A stretch of DNA of 64,000 nt from Treponema sp. OMZ 798. Its GTDB lineage: Bacteria > Spirochaetota > Spirochaetia > Treponematales > Treponemataceae. The DNA is taken from positions 2,294,001 through 2,358,000 of the forward strand of contig NZ_CP051305.1 in assembly GCF_024181385.1 (NCBI RefSeq), in the 5' to 3' direction. This document shows, one piece after another, positions 16,926 through 27,300 of this stretch (within the stretch, counting starts at the first letter, position 1; every line of letters starts with the position of its first letter). Position numbers and translations under genes: made by a program. The notes below the pieces were generated by a model. The model ran no database searches and was not told the origin of the DNA. It was given only the letters and a program-made list of their open reading frames with translations.

Positions 16926-18449
16926 TTACTTAATCGCCTTTTCAATCATTTCGATGTTTTCATCATTCGAAATAATCTCGAGAGCCTTCATTATGTCATC
17001 ATAAAGAATACGGTCTTCGGTAACCTTGGAGATATGCTTTCGGATAAGCTTCATCATTTCTCCGGTTCCCTTGCCGTATTTTTTTACTCCCCTTAAATCG
17101 CAGGCCTGAGCGGCTGTAAGCCATTCAATAGCAAGAACGTGGCGTACGTTTTTAACGATTTCTGTAATCTTTCGGGCTGCGGTTGTTCCCATACTTACAT
17201 GGTCTTCCTTGTTTCCCGATGAGGTAATGGAGTCAACACTGGCAGGATGAGCCAATACCTTGTTTTCGGAAACGAGGGAGGCCGCCGTATACTGCGGAAT
17301 CATAAAGCCTGAATTTACTCCGCCGTTTTCTATTAAGAAGGCAGGCAGTCCTCCGTTTAACTGCGGGTTTACAAGGCGTTCTGTTCTTCTTTCGCTTATG
17401 TTTGCAAGTTCGCTTACGGCGATTCCTAAGAAGTCCATGGTAATGGCGATGGGCTGACCGTGGAAGTTTCCGCCTGAGATAACGTCTTTGTTATCGGGGA
17501 AGACTAAGGGATTATCGGTTACGGAATTGATTTCTATTTCAAGAACCTTGCGGACATAGGCGATAGCATCGGCACTTGCACCGTGAACCTGAGGAACGCA
17601 CCTAAGCGTATAGGGGTCTTGAACATCGTTTTCCCTTGTGTTGATGGAAGAGCTGCCTTTTAGCATTTTGAGGATAAAGGCTGCCGTATCCATCTGTCCC
17701 TTGTGGGGGCGGGTTTTATGGATTCTGGGGTCGAGGGCGGCTGTAATGCCTCTAAAGGCTTCAAATACCAAGGAAGCACCCATGTTTGCAGCCTTTAAAA
17801 GCTGTTCTGCATCATGCAAGGCTAAGGCTCCGATACCGGACATTACGGGAGTACCGTTAATAATACCAAGACCGTCTTTTCCTGAAAGCACAACAGGCTT
17901 TAAGCCGGCTTTTGCAAGTGCATCTTTTCCGGCCATCAGCTTACCTTCGTAATAAGCCCTTCCCTCTCCTATCATTACAAGGGCGATATGGGCAAGGTTT
18001 GCCAAGTCGCCGCTTGCACCTAAAGAACCTTTTTCGGGTACATAGGGTATTACACCCTTATTGAGCATATCGACTAGGATATCCGGCACTGAAGGAGTTA
18101 CACCGGAAAAACCGCTTGCATGGGTGTTAAGCCTTAAAAGCATTATAGCACGTACTATGTCTTCGGGGAAGGGATTGCCTACACCGCAGGCATGACTTAA
18201 AATTAAGTTCCTCTGCAGGGCACCGTTTTGATCCTTGGTAATCGTTACGGTGGATAATTCTCCAAAACCGGTCGAAATGCCGTAGGTAGGCTTACCGCTT
18301 TTTACAATGTCGTCTACAATTTTCTTTGAATCCTTGATTCTTTTTTTTGCATCTGCAGATAGCTTTACTTCCGCTCCATGTCGGGCAACAGCTACAACAT
18401 CTTCTATTGTCAAACTGCTGCCTGTTACTGTTACAGGTTTTACCTTCAT
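16926..18449 (-). CDS. hutH: histidine ammonia-lyase
   Basis: 507 residues, the usual HutH length. The Ala-Ser-Gly triplet that forms the MIO electrophile is in GSLGASGDLANLAH, and YGISTGFGELS and the QDPYTLRCVPQVHG-type segment (here NDVQDPYTLRCVPQVHGAS) are family hallmarks. It converts L-histidine to urocanate and ammonia in the cytoplasm, an amino-acid catabolic entry fitting a peptide-fermenting spirochete. AGGAG precedes ATG. It lies 34 bases behind an EEP-family gene on the same strand. No other hut genes are in the window. Confidence 0.95.
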   Translation of the reverse strand: MKVKPVTVTGSSLTIEDVVAVARHGAEVKLSADAKKRIKDSKKIVDDIVKSGKPTYGISTGFGELSTVTITKDQNGALQRNLILSHACGVGNPFPEDIVRAIMLLRLNTHASGFSGVTPSVPDILVDMLNKGVIPYVPEKGSLGASGDLANLAHIALVMIGEGRAYYEGKLMAGKDALAKAGLKPVVLSGKDGLGIINGTPVMSGIGALALHDAEQLLKAANMGASLVFEAFRGITAALDPRIHKTRPHKGQMDTAAFILKMLKGSSSINTRENDVQDPYTLRCVPQVHGASADAIAYVRKVLEIEINSVTDNPLVFPDNKDVISGGNFHGQPIAITMDFLGIAVSELANISERRTERLVNPQLNGGLPAFLIENGGVNSGFMIPQYTAASLVSENKVLAHPASVDSITSSGNKEDHVSMGTTAARKITEIVKNVRHVLAIEWLTAAQACDLRGVKKYGKGTGEMMKLIRKHISKVTEDRILYDDIMKALEIISNDENIEMIEKAIK

Positions 18450-18483
18450 TTTTTGCTCCTTATATTTTTATTTTAAATAAATA

Positions 18484-19569
18484 TCATTTTAAAAGTTTAA
18501 ATTCTGCAATTACAGGATGATGATCCGAAACTTCAAAATTTAAATCAAGGGTTTTGACTCCGATAATTTCAACATTGGGTGAGCATATAAAACCGTCAAT
18601 GATAGTTGTATAGTTTTCTCCCTTAACGTAAGGCTGCTCCAGAAGTCTAACAGTCGGTACCGAGCTGTCAAAGCCCCATTTCCATTCCTTACCGATAAAA
18701 TCGGCAGGAGAATATTCTATCCATTCAAGAAATTTTTCGTGTGTAGTATAAGGCATAAAACGATTTTTTTCTACACCCGGAAAAAGGGAGTTCCAATCGC
18801 CGCCTGCAATTACCCAATGCCCCTCATTATAAAATTTTAAAGCGAGGTTTTGTAAAAATTCCATTTCCTGCTTTCTTAGAACTCCGGCCGCATCATAGGC
18901 CGAAAGATGCAAGTTTATTATATAAAGATTTTTATTGGGAACATCCGTTTTAATTTCAGAAAACAAAAGGCAGCGCTTTAAGTTGACGGTTTTTAAGGGC
19001 CATGAAAATGAACCCGGAAGCTGAAGCCTCTCCGCTTTTTCTATTCCATACTCACTTAAGGTAAAGACGCCGCTTTTGACCCTTCCCAATGGATTTGAAA
19101 CTGGAACCGGCACAATGAGGGCATCATAGTTTAGAGCAAGAGCTGAATCATAATCGGTAAAAAAATCGGATAGGGCTTTTTTTTGGTTTACATAAAAGCT
19201 TCGCTTTGATTTTAAGTCAATTTCTTGGATTAGATTAAAGCTGCAATCTTCTTCTTTTATTATGTTCTTTACCTTTTCAAGGTTTTGCAAAACCGCATCC
19301 TTGCTTCGGGCCGTCACATTTTTTCCGCCGTCATAAAAAAAATCGTTTTGAGCATCAAGGCCGCAATAACCTATGTTCCAGTCTAAAATCCGGAAGGTTT
19401 CATCAGTCTGTAAAATCGATCTTTTTGCATTCTTGTTTATATCGGCTTTTTCAAGCGGGTTAGGACGATACTCTGATATTGTAACAAAAAGAAAAAAAGC
19501 TGCCGTAAAAAAAAGGAGAGTTCCTATAACTGCTAATGGAACAAAAACAAATAATTTTCGTGAGCTCAT
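18484..19569 (-). CDS. endonuclease/exonuclease/phosphatase-family protein, membrane-anchored
   Basis: 361 residues. An N-terminal hydrophobic segment (about residues 8-30) should be a signal anchor, so the catalytic domain is outside the cytoplasmic membrane. EEP motifs are readable: ILDWNIGYCG, NLIQEID, VIAGGDWNSLF and the C-terminal SDHHPVIAEF with the catalytic Asp-His pair. The superfamily includes nucleases and phospholipid or inositol phosphatases; the substrate cannot be chosen. GAGGTGA is the ribosome site. It probably shares a transcript with hutH, though no functional link is evident. Confidence 0.85.
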   Translation of the reverse strand: MSSRKLFVFVPLAVIGTLLFFTAAFFLFVTISEYRPNPLEKADINKNAKRSILQTDETFRILDWNIGYCGLDAQNDFFYDGGKNVTARSKDAVLQNLEKVKNIIKEEDCSFNLIQEIDLKSKRSFYVNQKKALSDFFTDYDSALALNYDALIVPVPVSNPLGRVKSGVFTLSEYGIEKAERLQLPGSFSWPLKTVNLKRCLLFSEIKTDVPNKNLYIINLHLSAYDAAGVLRKQEMEFLQNLALKFYNEGHWVIAGGDWNSLFPGVEKNRFMPYTTHEKFLEWIEYSPADFIGKEWKWGFDSSVPTVRLLEQPYVKGENYTTIIDGFICSPNVEIIGVKTLDLNFEVSDHHPVIAEFKLLK

Positions 19570-19681
19570 ATTAATTTCACCTCACTGATAATTTATGAAC
19601 TGTAAAATTATATATTAAAAATGAGTTTTATGCAATGGCAGCCTCAATAAAGAAAAAACTCGTTTTTTCGGAACAACAACC

Positions 19682-19710
19682 TTGAATTATTGAAAAATAT
19701 TGTGTATAAT
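19682..19710 (+). promoter_or_regulatory. promoter of the 19.7-kb gene
   Basis: TTGAAT at 19682-19687 and a perfect TATAAT at 19705-19710 are spaced by 17 bases, with TGTG just before the -10. The start codon is 6 bases downstream, so transcription should begin at or next to the ATG at 19717. Confidence 0.6.
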
Positions 19711-19716
19711 ATGGGG

Positions 19717-21588
19717 ATGACTATTTACACGGATTTACTGCACCTGTTGCGGATGTTTTCTTTGCGTAGAGACAGCGCTCAAGTGACCTTACAACCTTTT
19801 CAAGATTATCTCCACCGCTATGCACGGCATTTTTTGCAGCAAAAACCGGAGTTGGCTGTTCATCTTGAAATTTCTCTCGAAACTCTTTTAAGTGAGCTAA
19901 AAAAAATACAGGATGAAGGGGACATCGAAATAACAACAGACAAGTCCAATACAACCATCATCTTTGTTCCATATTTCCATGTAGATAATATATCCCGGCA
20001 ATATGCAAATCTTGAGCAGCATCCCGACATTCCTTTTCCTCTTTTATCGGATCTGCCTAAGAATTTTCCGGGGAAACTTTTAAAGGCAATAAGCGTCTCA
20101 GATGATATAGCAGAGTTAAAACCCGAATCAAAGGAAAATTCTTTTTTATATGCCCTAAACTACAACGGAGATATTCCGGCCCTCATCTTTCCCGGCTCTT
20201 ACAAAACAGAAAAACTTTTAAGTTTAGCCCTAGATAAGATTAAGCTTTTCTTATCGAAGGATGAAAGCAGGGATTATATGCAAAAGAGGCTCATGGTGGC
20301 CAATCCCGGTAAAGAATTTACGGTTAAAACCTTTATTGCAAAAACTATGGCACATAGTGTTAATAGTTTTCAAAATGTTAAAGAATCGGGAGACAACTAT
20401 ATCTTGTGGGGCCAATTATGCGCCTTTATAAAACAGGAATTTGCCAAAAAGAATGAAAAGCTGCCTGACGAGATAGCCTTATTGCAGGCTGCCGGCATTC
20501 TGGAGTATTTAAATAATTACTACAGAAACAGGGCTCAAAAAGACATTCAAACGGACACGGCTTTAAAAAATCTCCTTCTGGCTTTTCAAAAATCGCCTTA
20601 TTATTTTACAATGAAGCAGATAACCCAATTTACCGATTCCAGAGGAGTTCCCCTGCTTGGGCAATACTCTGAAGAAACCTTACAGAATTTTATGAAGGAA
20701 AAAACAGGCTCCTCAGAAAAATATATAATTCCGGATATTCTTACCTTTACAAACTCTGCAAATGATAGATTCTATCTGCTTACCGAAAAGGTCGTTCCTC
20801 TTTTAATATCCCTCATCAATGAAGCAAGAAAACCGGTCAGGGAGCTATGTATAAAAAGATGGCATGAGATGTTAATGAATTTTGAGCAAGATGACTCAAT
20901 GAAAAACGACACGGCTTTCAATGAATTATTAAAAGAAATAACCGCTCATTCGGCACCGAATCTATACGGACTTTTAAATGCTTCGTTTATTTTATCGATT
21001 ATTGCAGATCCCCGCTTAAATGAAATTCAAGCTATGGAAATAAACCGAATTTTTCCGGCAGGTAAACCTGCATCATATAACGAAATTTTAATGCTTAATC
21101 GATACGAGATTTTAAGCGATACAAAGATTCTTCTTCCATTCTGGTATACGATTCCTATAATTTCTGCAATAATTGCATTTTTTAAACGCAAGAAAAAGGT
21201 AGCTCAGCCTGTACAGCCTGAAAAAAAAGAAACTACCTATAAAAAGCCTAAGCAAAAATTAAAGGATGCTGCAGAAAAAATAAGTACCGAATTTATTCCT
21301 GAAGGAATGACAATTGATCAAGCCCTCGAAAAAACTTTAGATGAATGGAATCATACTTTGGGACATCCTGCACGCGAGAATCTGACAGAGGACGTAAATG
21401 CATTAATTAGAGATTATTTACGGGGAATAAATAGAACCCTTTCCTTTTCCAGCTTTACCGCCGACAGAGTCAGAGGACTGGCTAAAACTCTGCTGGAGTC
21501 TCCGGGGCTTTTAAAAATAAAGGAAAGAAAGGCCTTGCAAGATTATATAGAGCTCTATATCATAAAATTAGTATCGCAGTATTCTTAA
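19717..21588 (+). CDS. large protein of unknown function with a single hydrophobic segment
   Basis: About 624 residues from ATG 19717 (an in-frame ATG at 19711 is also possible; the frame is open to a TTG at 19690 but that overlaps the promoter). Mostly helical and charged. One hydrophobic segment, ILLPFWYTIPIISAIIAFF, near residue 480 is followed by KRKKK, so the N-terminal three quarters and the C-terminal 120 residues may lie on opposite sides of the membrane. No family recognised. The permease gene begins 3 bases after its stop. Confidence 0.8.
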   Translation: MTIYTDLLHLLRMFSLRRDSAQVTLQPFQDYLHRYARHFLQQKPELAVHLEISLETLLSELKKIQDEGDIEITTDKSNTTIIFVPYFHVDNISRQYANLEQHPDIPFPLLSDLPKNFPGKLLKAISVSDDIAELKPESKENSFLYALNYNGDIPALIFPGSYKTEKLLSLALDKIKLFLSKDESRDYMQKRLMVANPGKEFTVKTFIAKTMAHSVNSFQNVKESGDNYILWGQLCAFIKQEFAKKNEKLPDEIALLQAAGILEYLNNYYRNRAQKDIQTDTALKNLLLAFQKSPYYFTMKQITQFTDSRGVPLLGQYSEETLQNFMKEKTGSSEKYIIPDILTFTNSANDRFYLLTEKVVPLLISLINEARKPVRELCIKRWHEMLMNFEQDDSMKNDTAFNELLKEITAHSAPNLYGLLNASFILSIIADPRLNEIQAMEINRIFPAGKPASYNEILMLNRYEILSDTKILLPFWYTIPIISAIIAFFKRKKKVAQPVQPEKKETTYKKPKQKLKDAAEKISTEFIPEGMTIDQALEKTLDEWNHTLGHPARENLTEDVNALIRDYLRGINRTLSFSSFTADRVRGLAKTLLESPGLLKIKERKALQDYIELYIIKLVSQYS

Positions 21589-21591
21589 TTT

Positions 21592-22515
21592 ATGTTGAGT
21601 TTTATAACTACAACCAACACCATTTTTTTAAGCATCCTCCTTCAAGCCTTTCCTTTTATGCTTTTGGGAATAGTTATATCTTCAATCCTGCATGTTTTTA
21701 TTTCGGATAATTTTATCGTCAAAGTTTTTCCGAGCAGGCACGGCCTTGGATTTTTGACTGCCTTATTCGGCGGCCTTGTTTTTCCGGTATGTGAGTGTGC
21801 AGCGGTGCCTGTTCTTTCCGGGCTTGTAAAAAAGGGAGTTGCCATGCCTATTGCGGTAACCTTTATGCTTGCGGCCCCTATTTTAAATCCTATTTCGATA
21901 ATGGCTACCTTATATGCCTTTCCTGAATATCCGATGGCTGCGATATATAGGGTAATCTTTGGGATAGTAACAGCCGCCTCCATCGGAATCTTACTTTTGT
22001 TCTATCCTAAAAACGAATATTTGAAGGAAGACATAGAGCATGATTGTTCTTGCAGCTGCGGGGACTCTTGCTGTGCATCTAAAAATTCCGGGCAAAACTC
22101 TTTTATTGAAAACCTCAAGGAAATGTTTTTACACAGCGGAACTGAATTTTTTAATGTCGGGCCTTATTTGATATTGGGAGCCTTATTTACATCTCTAATA
22201 CGAGCCGGAGTACCGAGTAATTTTTTTATAAAGTTTAATGAATCCCATTCTTTGAGCGGAATATTAATTATGATGCTTTTTGCATTTGTTTTTTCTGCAT
22301 GTTCAACATCGGATGCCTTTATTGCCCGCAGCTTTTATGGCAGTTTTTCACTCTTTTCGATTATGGGTTTTCTTGTATACGGACCTATGATGGATATAAA
22401 AAATATCTTCATGCTTTTATCTATTTTTAAAAAACGGTTTGTAATAGAGTTGATGATAATCATAACTGTTATGAATATCATTTTTATAAGTGCAATGGGT
22501 TTTATATTTTTATAA
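21592..22515 (+). CDS. predicted permease, DUF318/ArsP type
   Basis: 307 residues with about eight hydrophobic helices. CECAAVPVLSGLVKKGVAMPIAVTFMLAAP (seen as CECAAVPVLSGLVKKG and FMLAAPILNPIS) in the first half and FSACSTSDAFIA in the second are the signature of the DUF318 permease family (B. subtilis YcgR, E. coli YraQ, ArsP). A Cys-rich cytoplasmic loop, HDCSCSCGDSCCASK, could bind a metal. Together with the next gene it forms the widespread YcgR-YcgQ pair. The substrate is unknown; some relatives export organoarsenicals. Confidence 0.88.
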   Translation: MLSFITTTNTIFLSILLQAFPFMLLGIVISSILHVFISDNFIVKVFPSRHGLGFLTALFGGLVFPVCECAAVPVLSGLVKKGVAMPIAVTFMLAAPILNPISIMATLYAFPEYPMAAIYRVIFGIVTAASIGILLLFYPKNEYLKEDIEHDCSCSCGDSCCASKNSGQNSFIENLKEMFLHSGTEFFNVGPYLILGALFTSLIRAGVPSNFFIKFNESHSLSGILIMMLFAFVFSACSTSDAFIARSFYGSFSLFSIMGFLVYGPMMDIKNIFMLLSIFKKRFVIELMIIITVMNIIFISAMGFIFL

Positions 22516-22536
22516 ATAAAAATTAATAGGCAGGAT

Positions 22537-23310
22537 ATGAAAAAAATACTTTTAAATATTTTTCTTGAAAAAATTATACGCTCATTATTATTGTTGGCAG
22601 CTTCTATTATTTTTATCTATGCGGTCGCATCAAAAAAAGCCCTCTTGTATGTTCATGTCCGCCACACAGGTATAATTATCTTTTCTGCTATTGTATTTTT
22701 TATTATAGGCATTCTTACAATGCGTGATGCTTTTTATTTTCCATATCACACTCATTCAAAAAGGGAATCTCCCTTGTACCTAATAATTTTTTTACTGCCA
22801 ATTTTGTTTGCTCTCCTTATTCCGTACAAGGTCTTAACTTCAGACTCTCTTGCATTTAACGGAGATATTTTTTCATTTCAAAAGCAAAAAGAAGACACAG
22901 GCCCTAATTTCAATTTTAGACCAAGCAGGCTTTTGGAATTGGAAGACGGCTTTGTAGTTATGGATAATGAAACTTTCGGACGCTGGCTGCCTGAACTTTA
23001 TTTAAATTTGGACTCATGGGTAAATAAGAAGATAAAAATTGAAGGTGCCGTTTGGAAAAATCCGGAAGTTTTAAGTAAAAACGAATTCGCAATAGGAAGG
23101 ATGTTAATGGTTTGCTGTGCAGCCGATATGCAGCCGGCAGGTCTGGTAGCTCAATGGCTTAAGGCCGATGAGCTAAAAGAAGACGATTGGGTCTGCGTTA
23201 CAGGAACAATTTCTAAAACAGAATATGAAGGCAGCTTTGAGCCATTAATCATAGTCGATAATATAGAATTTATTCCGCGCCCTGCCTTAGAATATGTCTA
23301 TCCTTTTTAG
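22537..23310 (+). CDS. TIGR03943 family protein (YcgQ-like partner of the permease)
   Basis: 257 residues. Three N-terminal hydrophobic helices (to about residue 95) are followed by a soluble domain containing KIKIEGAVWKNPE and the family signature RMLMVCCAADMQPAG, then a strand-rich tail similar to an OB fold (DWVCVTGTISKTEYEG). TIGR03943 proteins are nearly always encoded beside a DUF318 permease, as here with a 21-base gap, and probably act with it. CC in the signature may bind metal. Ribosome site AGGA precedes ATG. Confidence 0.85.
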   Translation: MKKILLNIFLEKIIRSLLLLAASIIFIYAVASKKALLYVHVRHTGIIIFSAIVFFIIGILTMRDAFYFPYHTHSKRESPLYLIIFLLPILFALLIPYKVLTSDSLAFNGDIFSFQKQKEDTGPNFNFRPSRLLELEDGFVVMDNETFGRWLPELYLNLDSWVNKKIKIEGAVWKNPEVLSKNEFAIGRMLMVCCAADMQPAGLVAQWLKADELKEDDWVCVTGTISKTEYEGSFEPLIIVDNIEFIPRPALEYVYPF

Positions 23311-23336
23311 ATAAGAGTTTTAATCGGCAGCTTTAT

Positions 23337-24305
23337 TTATGACTCTTTAGACCAGTCCGTTTCTTTATCCATTTTTACTAGAACCGATTTTGTAATTTCT
23401 GCAATAGATTCTTTTGCATTAACCTTTCTGTTTTTAAAAATACATCTATGGGCAAGAACATAAGGAGCGATTGTTTCAATATCGGTATCTTCAATCCAGT
23501 TTCGGCCGTTAGAGAGAGCAACAGTTTTTGCAAGATGCAAAAACTGTAAAGAGGCTCTTGGAGAAGCGCCTAACTCAATATCGGAATGTTCCCGTGTTTT
23601 ATTGCAAATATCTATTATAGCTTTTTGTAAGGCCTTGTGACAATAAACTTTTTCTTGCTCTTCACGGGAAGCCGCTATATCGCCTGTAGTTATAATGGGA
23701 TAAAGTTTTGAAAGAGCCGACACGCCGGGATTACCTTGGAGTATTTCGAGAGCAGACTCATCATCAGGATAACCTACCGAAACGGAAAGCATAAAGCGGT
23801 CAAGCTGAGCCGGAGGCAAGGGATAGGTTCCAACCGTTTCCACAGGGTTTTGAGTGGCAGCAGTAAAAAAAACATCAGATAGTCTGTAAGTTTGCCTTCC
23901 GACAGTAACCTGCTTTTCTTCCATAACTTCAAGAAGGGCGGCTTGTACCTTAGGAGGAGTTCTATTTAATTCGTCAGCCAAAAAAATATCACAAAAAACG
24001 GGACCCTTTATAAATTCAAAACTTTGAGTTTGTGCATTAAAAACATCAACACCGGTAATATCATATGGAAGTAAGTCCGGCGTACATTGAATCCTTTTAA
24101 AATCGGCAGGATTTCCATAATCCTTTTTTATTAATTTAGCCAAGGCTTTTACCATTGTTGTTTTTCCGACGCCGGGAACATCATCTATAAGAACATGGCC
24201 TCCGGTCAAAAATGCAGCAACAAAAAGGCGGATAATCTCATCCTTTCCTTTTACTACTAAGCCTATATTTCTTATAAGCTCATCTATTATATCTTTTGTA
24301 TTCAT
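23337..24305 (-). CDS. MoxR-family AAA+ ATPase
   Basis: 322 residues. Walker A VLIDDVPGVGKTTMVK, the MoxR-specific RIQCTPDLLPYDITG, Walker B DIFLADELNRTPPKVQ and sensor TAATQNPVETVGTYPLP are all present. MoxR ATPases act as chaperone-like partners of DUF58 and von Willebrand proteins encoded beside them; here DUF58 and transglutaminase genes lie just upstream on the same strand. It has its own promoter in the 48-base gap and no ribosome site, so it may be translated from a leaderless mRNA. Confidence 0.93.
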   Translation of the reverse strand: MNTKDIIDELIRNIGLVVKGKDEIIRLFVAAFLTGGHVLIDDVPGVGKTTMVKALAKLIKKDYGNPADFKRIQCTPDLLPYDITGVDVFNAQTQSFEFIKGPVFCDIFLADELNRTPPKVQAALLEVMEEKQVTVGRQTYRLSDVFFTAATQNPVETVGTYPLPPAQLDRFMLSVSVGYPDDESALEILQGNPGVSALSKLYPIITTGDIAASREEQEKVYCHKALQKAIIDICNKTREHSDIELGASPRASLQFLHLAKTVALSNGRNWIEDTDIETIAPYVLAHRCIFKNRKVNAKESIAEITKSVLVKMDKETDWSKES

Positions 24306-24312
24306 ATCAAAC

Positions 24313-24340
24313 AGTATAACCGAAAATATAATTTTGTCTA
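24313..24340 (-). promoter_or_regulatory. promoter of the moxR-type gene
   Basis: On the minus strand TAGACA (24340-24335) and TATACT (24318-24313) are 16 bases apart. The ATG at 24305 is only 7 bases beyond the -10 box, so transcription is expected to start at the A of ATG. Confidence 0.5.
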
Positions 24341-24352
24341 TATCAAAAGGTT

Positions 24353-27300
24353 CTATAAATTAAAAGTAAAAATATCCTTTACAAAAATATTAACGCAGTT
24401 TTTAAAATTGGTTTTATCCAAGTTTTCAATCGTAAAATTTTTACTGTAAAGAGTATACCCGTTTTTATCTGCTAACTTAAAAAAAAGAGTTTTGCCGGAG
24501 TATGTCAACCTAAGGGAGAATTTAGAATCGCCATCTTCCATAAAACGAGATGATAATATCAATTTTTTCATTTTTTTTGCTGTAATTTTTGTGTTTTCAG
24601 TTTTATCTATATCCGCAGTTATTTTTACAGGTAATTTTATATCATATTCTAAAAAGCCGGCAGGATTTAAATCAAAAAGGGATTCCAAATAAAGATAATA
24701 AAGTTGTGAAGAGTTTTTTTTCGCGATTTTACTTCCTTGGGCATACAGATCTGCAAGACTATGTTTTTCCCATTCCGAATCCATTTTTGAAATACCTTCA
24801 TTTAGCAGCTTTAAATCTTCCTCAAGGATTCCCCTGTCGGCAAGATAGATGCCGGCACTTTGCGGAATAAACATGGTTTCTATAGATTCAGCCTTTCTAA
24901 GATATTTTAAAGCTTTTTTCCCCTTGCCTTTAAATGCATGATAATAGTAAGTATTTGTATAAAGAGTATTTGTATTGCTGATTAAATCTCCTGTATTGTT
25001 TTTCTTATATTCTTTTGCAACCTTTAAAGAATACAATCTAAAAACGGCATCATAATATGTATATTTTAGTTTATAGTTTATCTTATTGTTAAAATTTTTT
25101 ATCCAATCTAAAAAACCTAATGTTAATCTGGTTTTTTCAAAATTATATTTGCGTATGTATAATGATTTTTTTATGTCATACAGATTGCTTTTAAATTCGT
25201 TTACACTCAAACCGTAATTTGAAATCCATGCTTCACTGATATTTTGCAGTTCATTTAAAATATATTGTTCGGCTTTTTCAATATGACCTGTTTTCAAAAA
25301 TAGATTTATAATGCTTAAAGCCGAAAGAGGCGTTTCATCATCAGCATACGCCGAAAGATATGCAGAAAGGGCCTGCGAAAAATTATTTCTTCTTTCTTCA
25401 AGTTCTCCCAGCATCATATAACCAGATGTACGCTCTTCCATATTTAAAGCAGCCTTTGCATCCTCTATTGCATTATCAAACCGATAAAATTGACTTTCTA
25501 AAATAGCCTTATTATAATAGTAAACTGATCCCGAATATGTTCTGCTGCCTTGTTCTGCTCCCCTTATTGCCTTTGTATAAAACTCTTTGGATTTCTCATA
25601 ATCAAACATTTCATTGTATAAAGTTCCTAAAGAGTTATAAACCGATAAGTCTTCTCCATACCGCTTTATGTTATCCAATAAAAAATTTATTCCTTCCTCC
25701 GGCCTGTGGCACTTATAACATAACCAGCCGTAATTGGAAGCAGCAAAACGGTCATAAGGGATAAGGCGTAAATAATTTTTAATATAGATCAAGGCTTCTT
25801 CATATTTATTTAGCAAAGATGCACAACTTGAAAGATAAAATAAGATACTGCTGTTTTCAGGATTAATTTCTAAGCCTTTTTTTAAGGCCTTATATGCAGG
25901 ATTATATAATTCTTTATTATGATAAATTTCCCCCAACTTTAAAAACAAACTATCGTTTTGAGGATATTTTTTTATTCCATCTTGCAAAAGAGATAAGGCC
26001 CGCTCCCAATTCTCAGCTTCCACTGCCTTTTCGGCCTCAATAACAATGGTTTCTGCGTTTTCTGCAACGACAAAACACGATACAAGACAAAAAGCAAGTA
26101 AGAGAATTATTTTTTTTGTTTTGTTTTTTAAAATATTTTTGGCAGTATTTGCATCTTCTATTGTACATTCCGGTGCAAATTTCGCCTTTTGAATAAGCGC
26201 ATTCATTTCTTTTGTGTCCTCATCGCTCCGTGTCTTTTTCTTAAATAGCTTACCTGCCGTGAGCACGACTCTTCTATTATTCCCTGAAAATTTTAATACA
26301 AGATGAGGACGCGCCTTGTAAGCTGCAAGTATCATAATCAAAAAAATAATTATAATAAATCTGAATAAGGATATGTTCTCTTTAAAAAATTGTTTTATAT
26401 AAGTACTTATGTTTGAAATATCATCTTCCTTTTCGGTGATTTCCGTAATTTTTATTTCACTGCGTTTTTCGAGGATTTCACTTAAAAGAGAATTAAATTC
26501 CTCTCCTCCCGCATTCATTCCAAAGTTAATATTTTCTCCTTCGGCAAGCTGAGAAGTTGTAGGATCAAAGCTGACCCATCCGATAAAAGGAAAGAAAACC
26601 TCAACCCATGCATGGGCCATGTTTGCCCGTACAGGATAATAATTCATAACTTCAGATTCGGGCTGAACAAAAAATCCTACCGCCACTCTGGCAGGTATTC
26701 CTATGCTTCTAAGCATGAGAGCATAAGAAAAGGCAAAGTAAGTACAATATCCTTTTTTTGTTTCAGTCAAAAAATATTTTAGCTGATTACCGTCATGAGC
26801 CTTGCCCGGTTTTAGAGAATACCTGAAATCTCCATCCGTAAAATAAAATTGAAGCGCTAAAACTTTATCCAAATAATCTGGAATATCTCCGGTTATTTCT
26901 TCAGCTGTTTGATGCACAAGTTTAAAACTTTCTTCATCAATTTTAGTATAAAAATCCAAATCCTCTTTCGACATTCCCTCATCTTCATCCCCTGACGGAA
27001 ATGCCTCTCCATAAAGATCAGATGCAAAATCAAATATTGCATCGCTAAAGACCTTGTACCCTCCGTTAAATTTTGAACTGTCCCAAATCTCATAAGGAAT
27101 TACCTGTGTCGGATAATCCATAGCAATAAAGGAAGATGGTGATAGGTTCACAAAAAAATATTCTTGCGCAACTTTTTCACGCATAGAAAAGGCTCTATGC
27201 AAAATATCTTTTTGCCCCTTAGGCAGAGAGGTAATTTGAGCCTTTTCGGATGGAGCTTTTTTTTCATAAAAACCTTTTGCAGAATCCCAGCCTGAAAGAT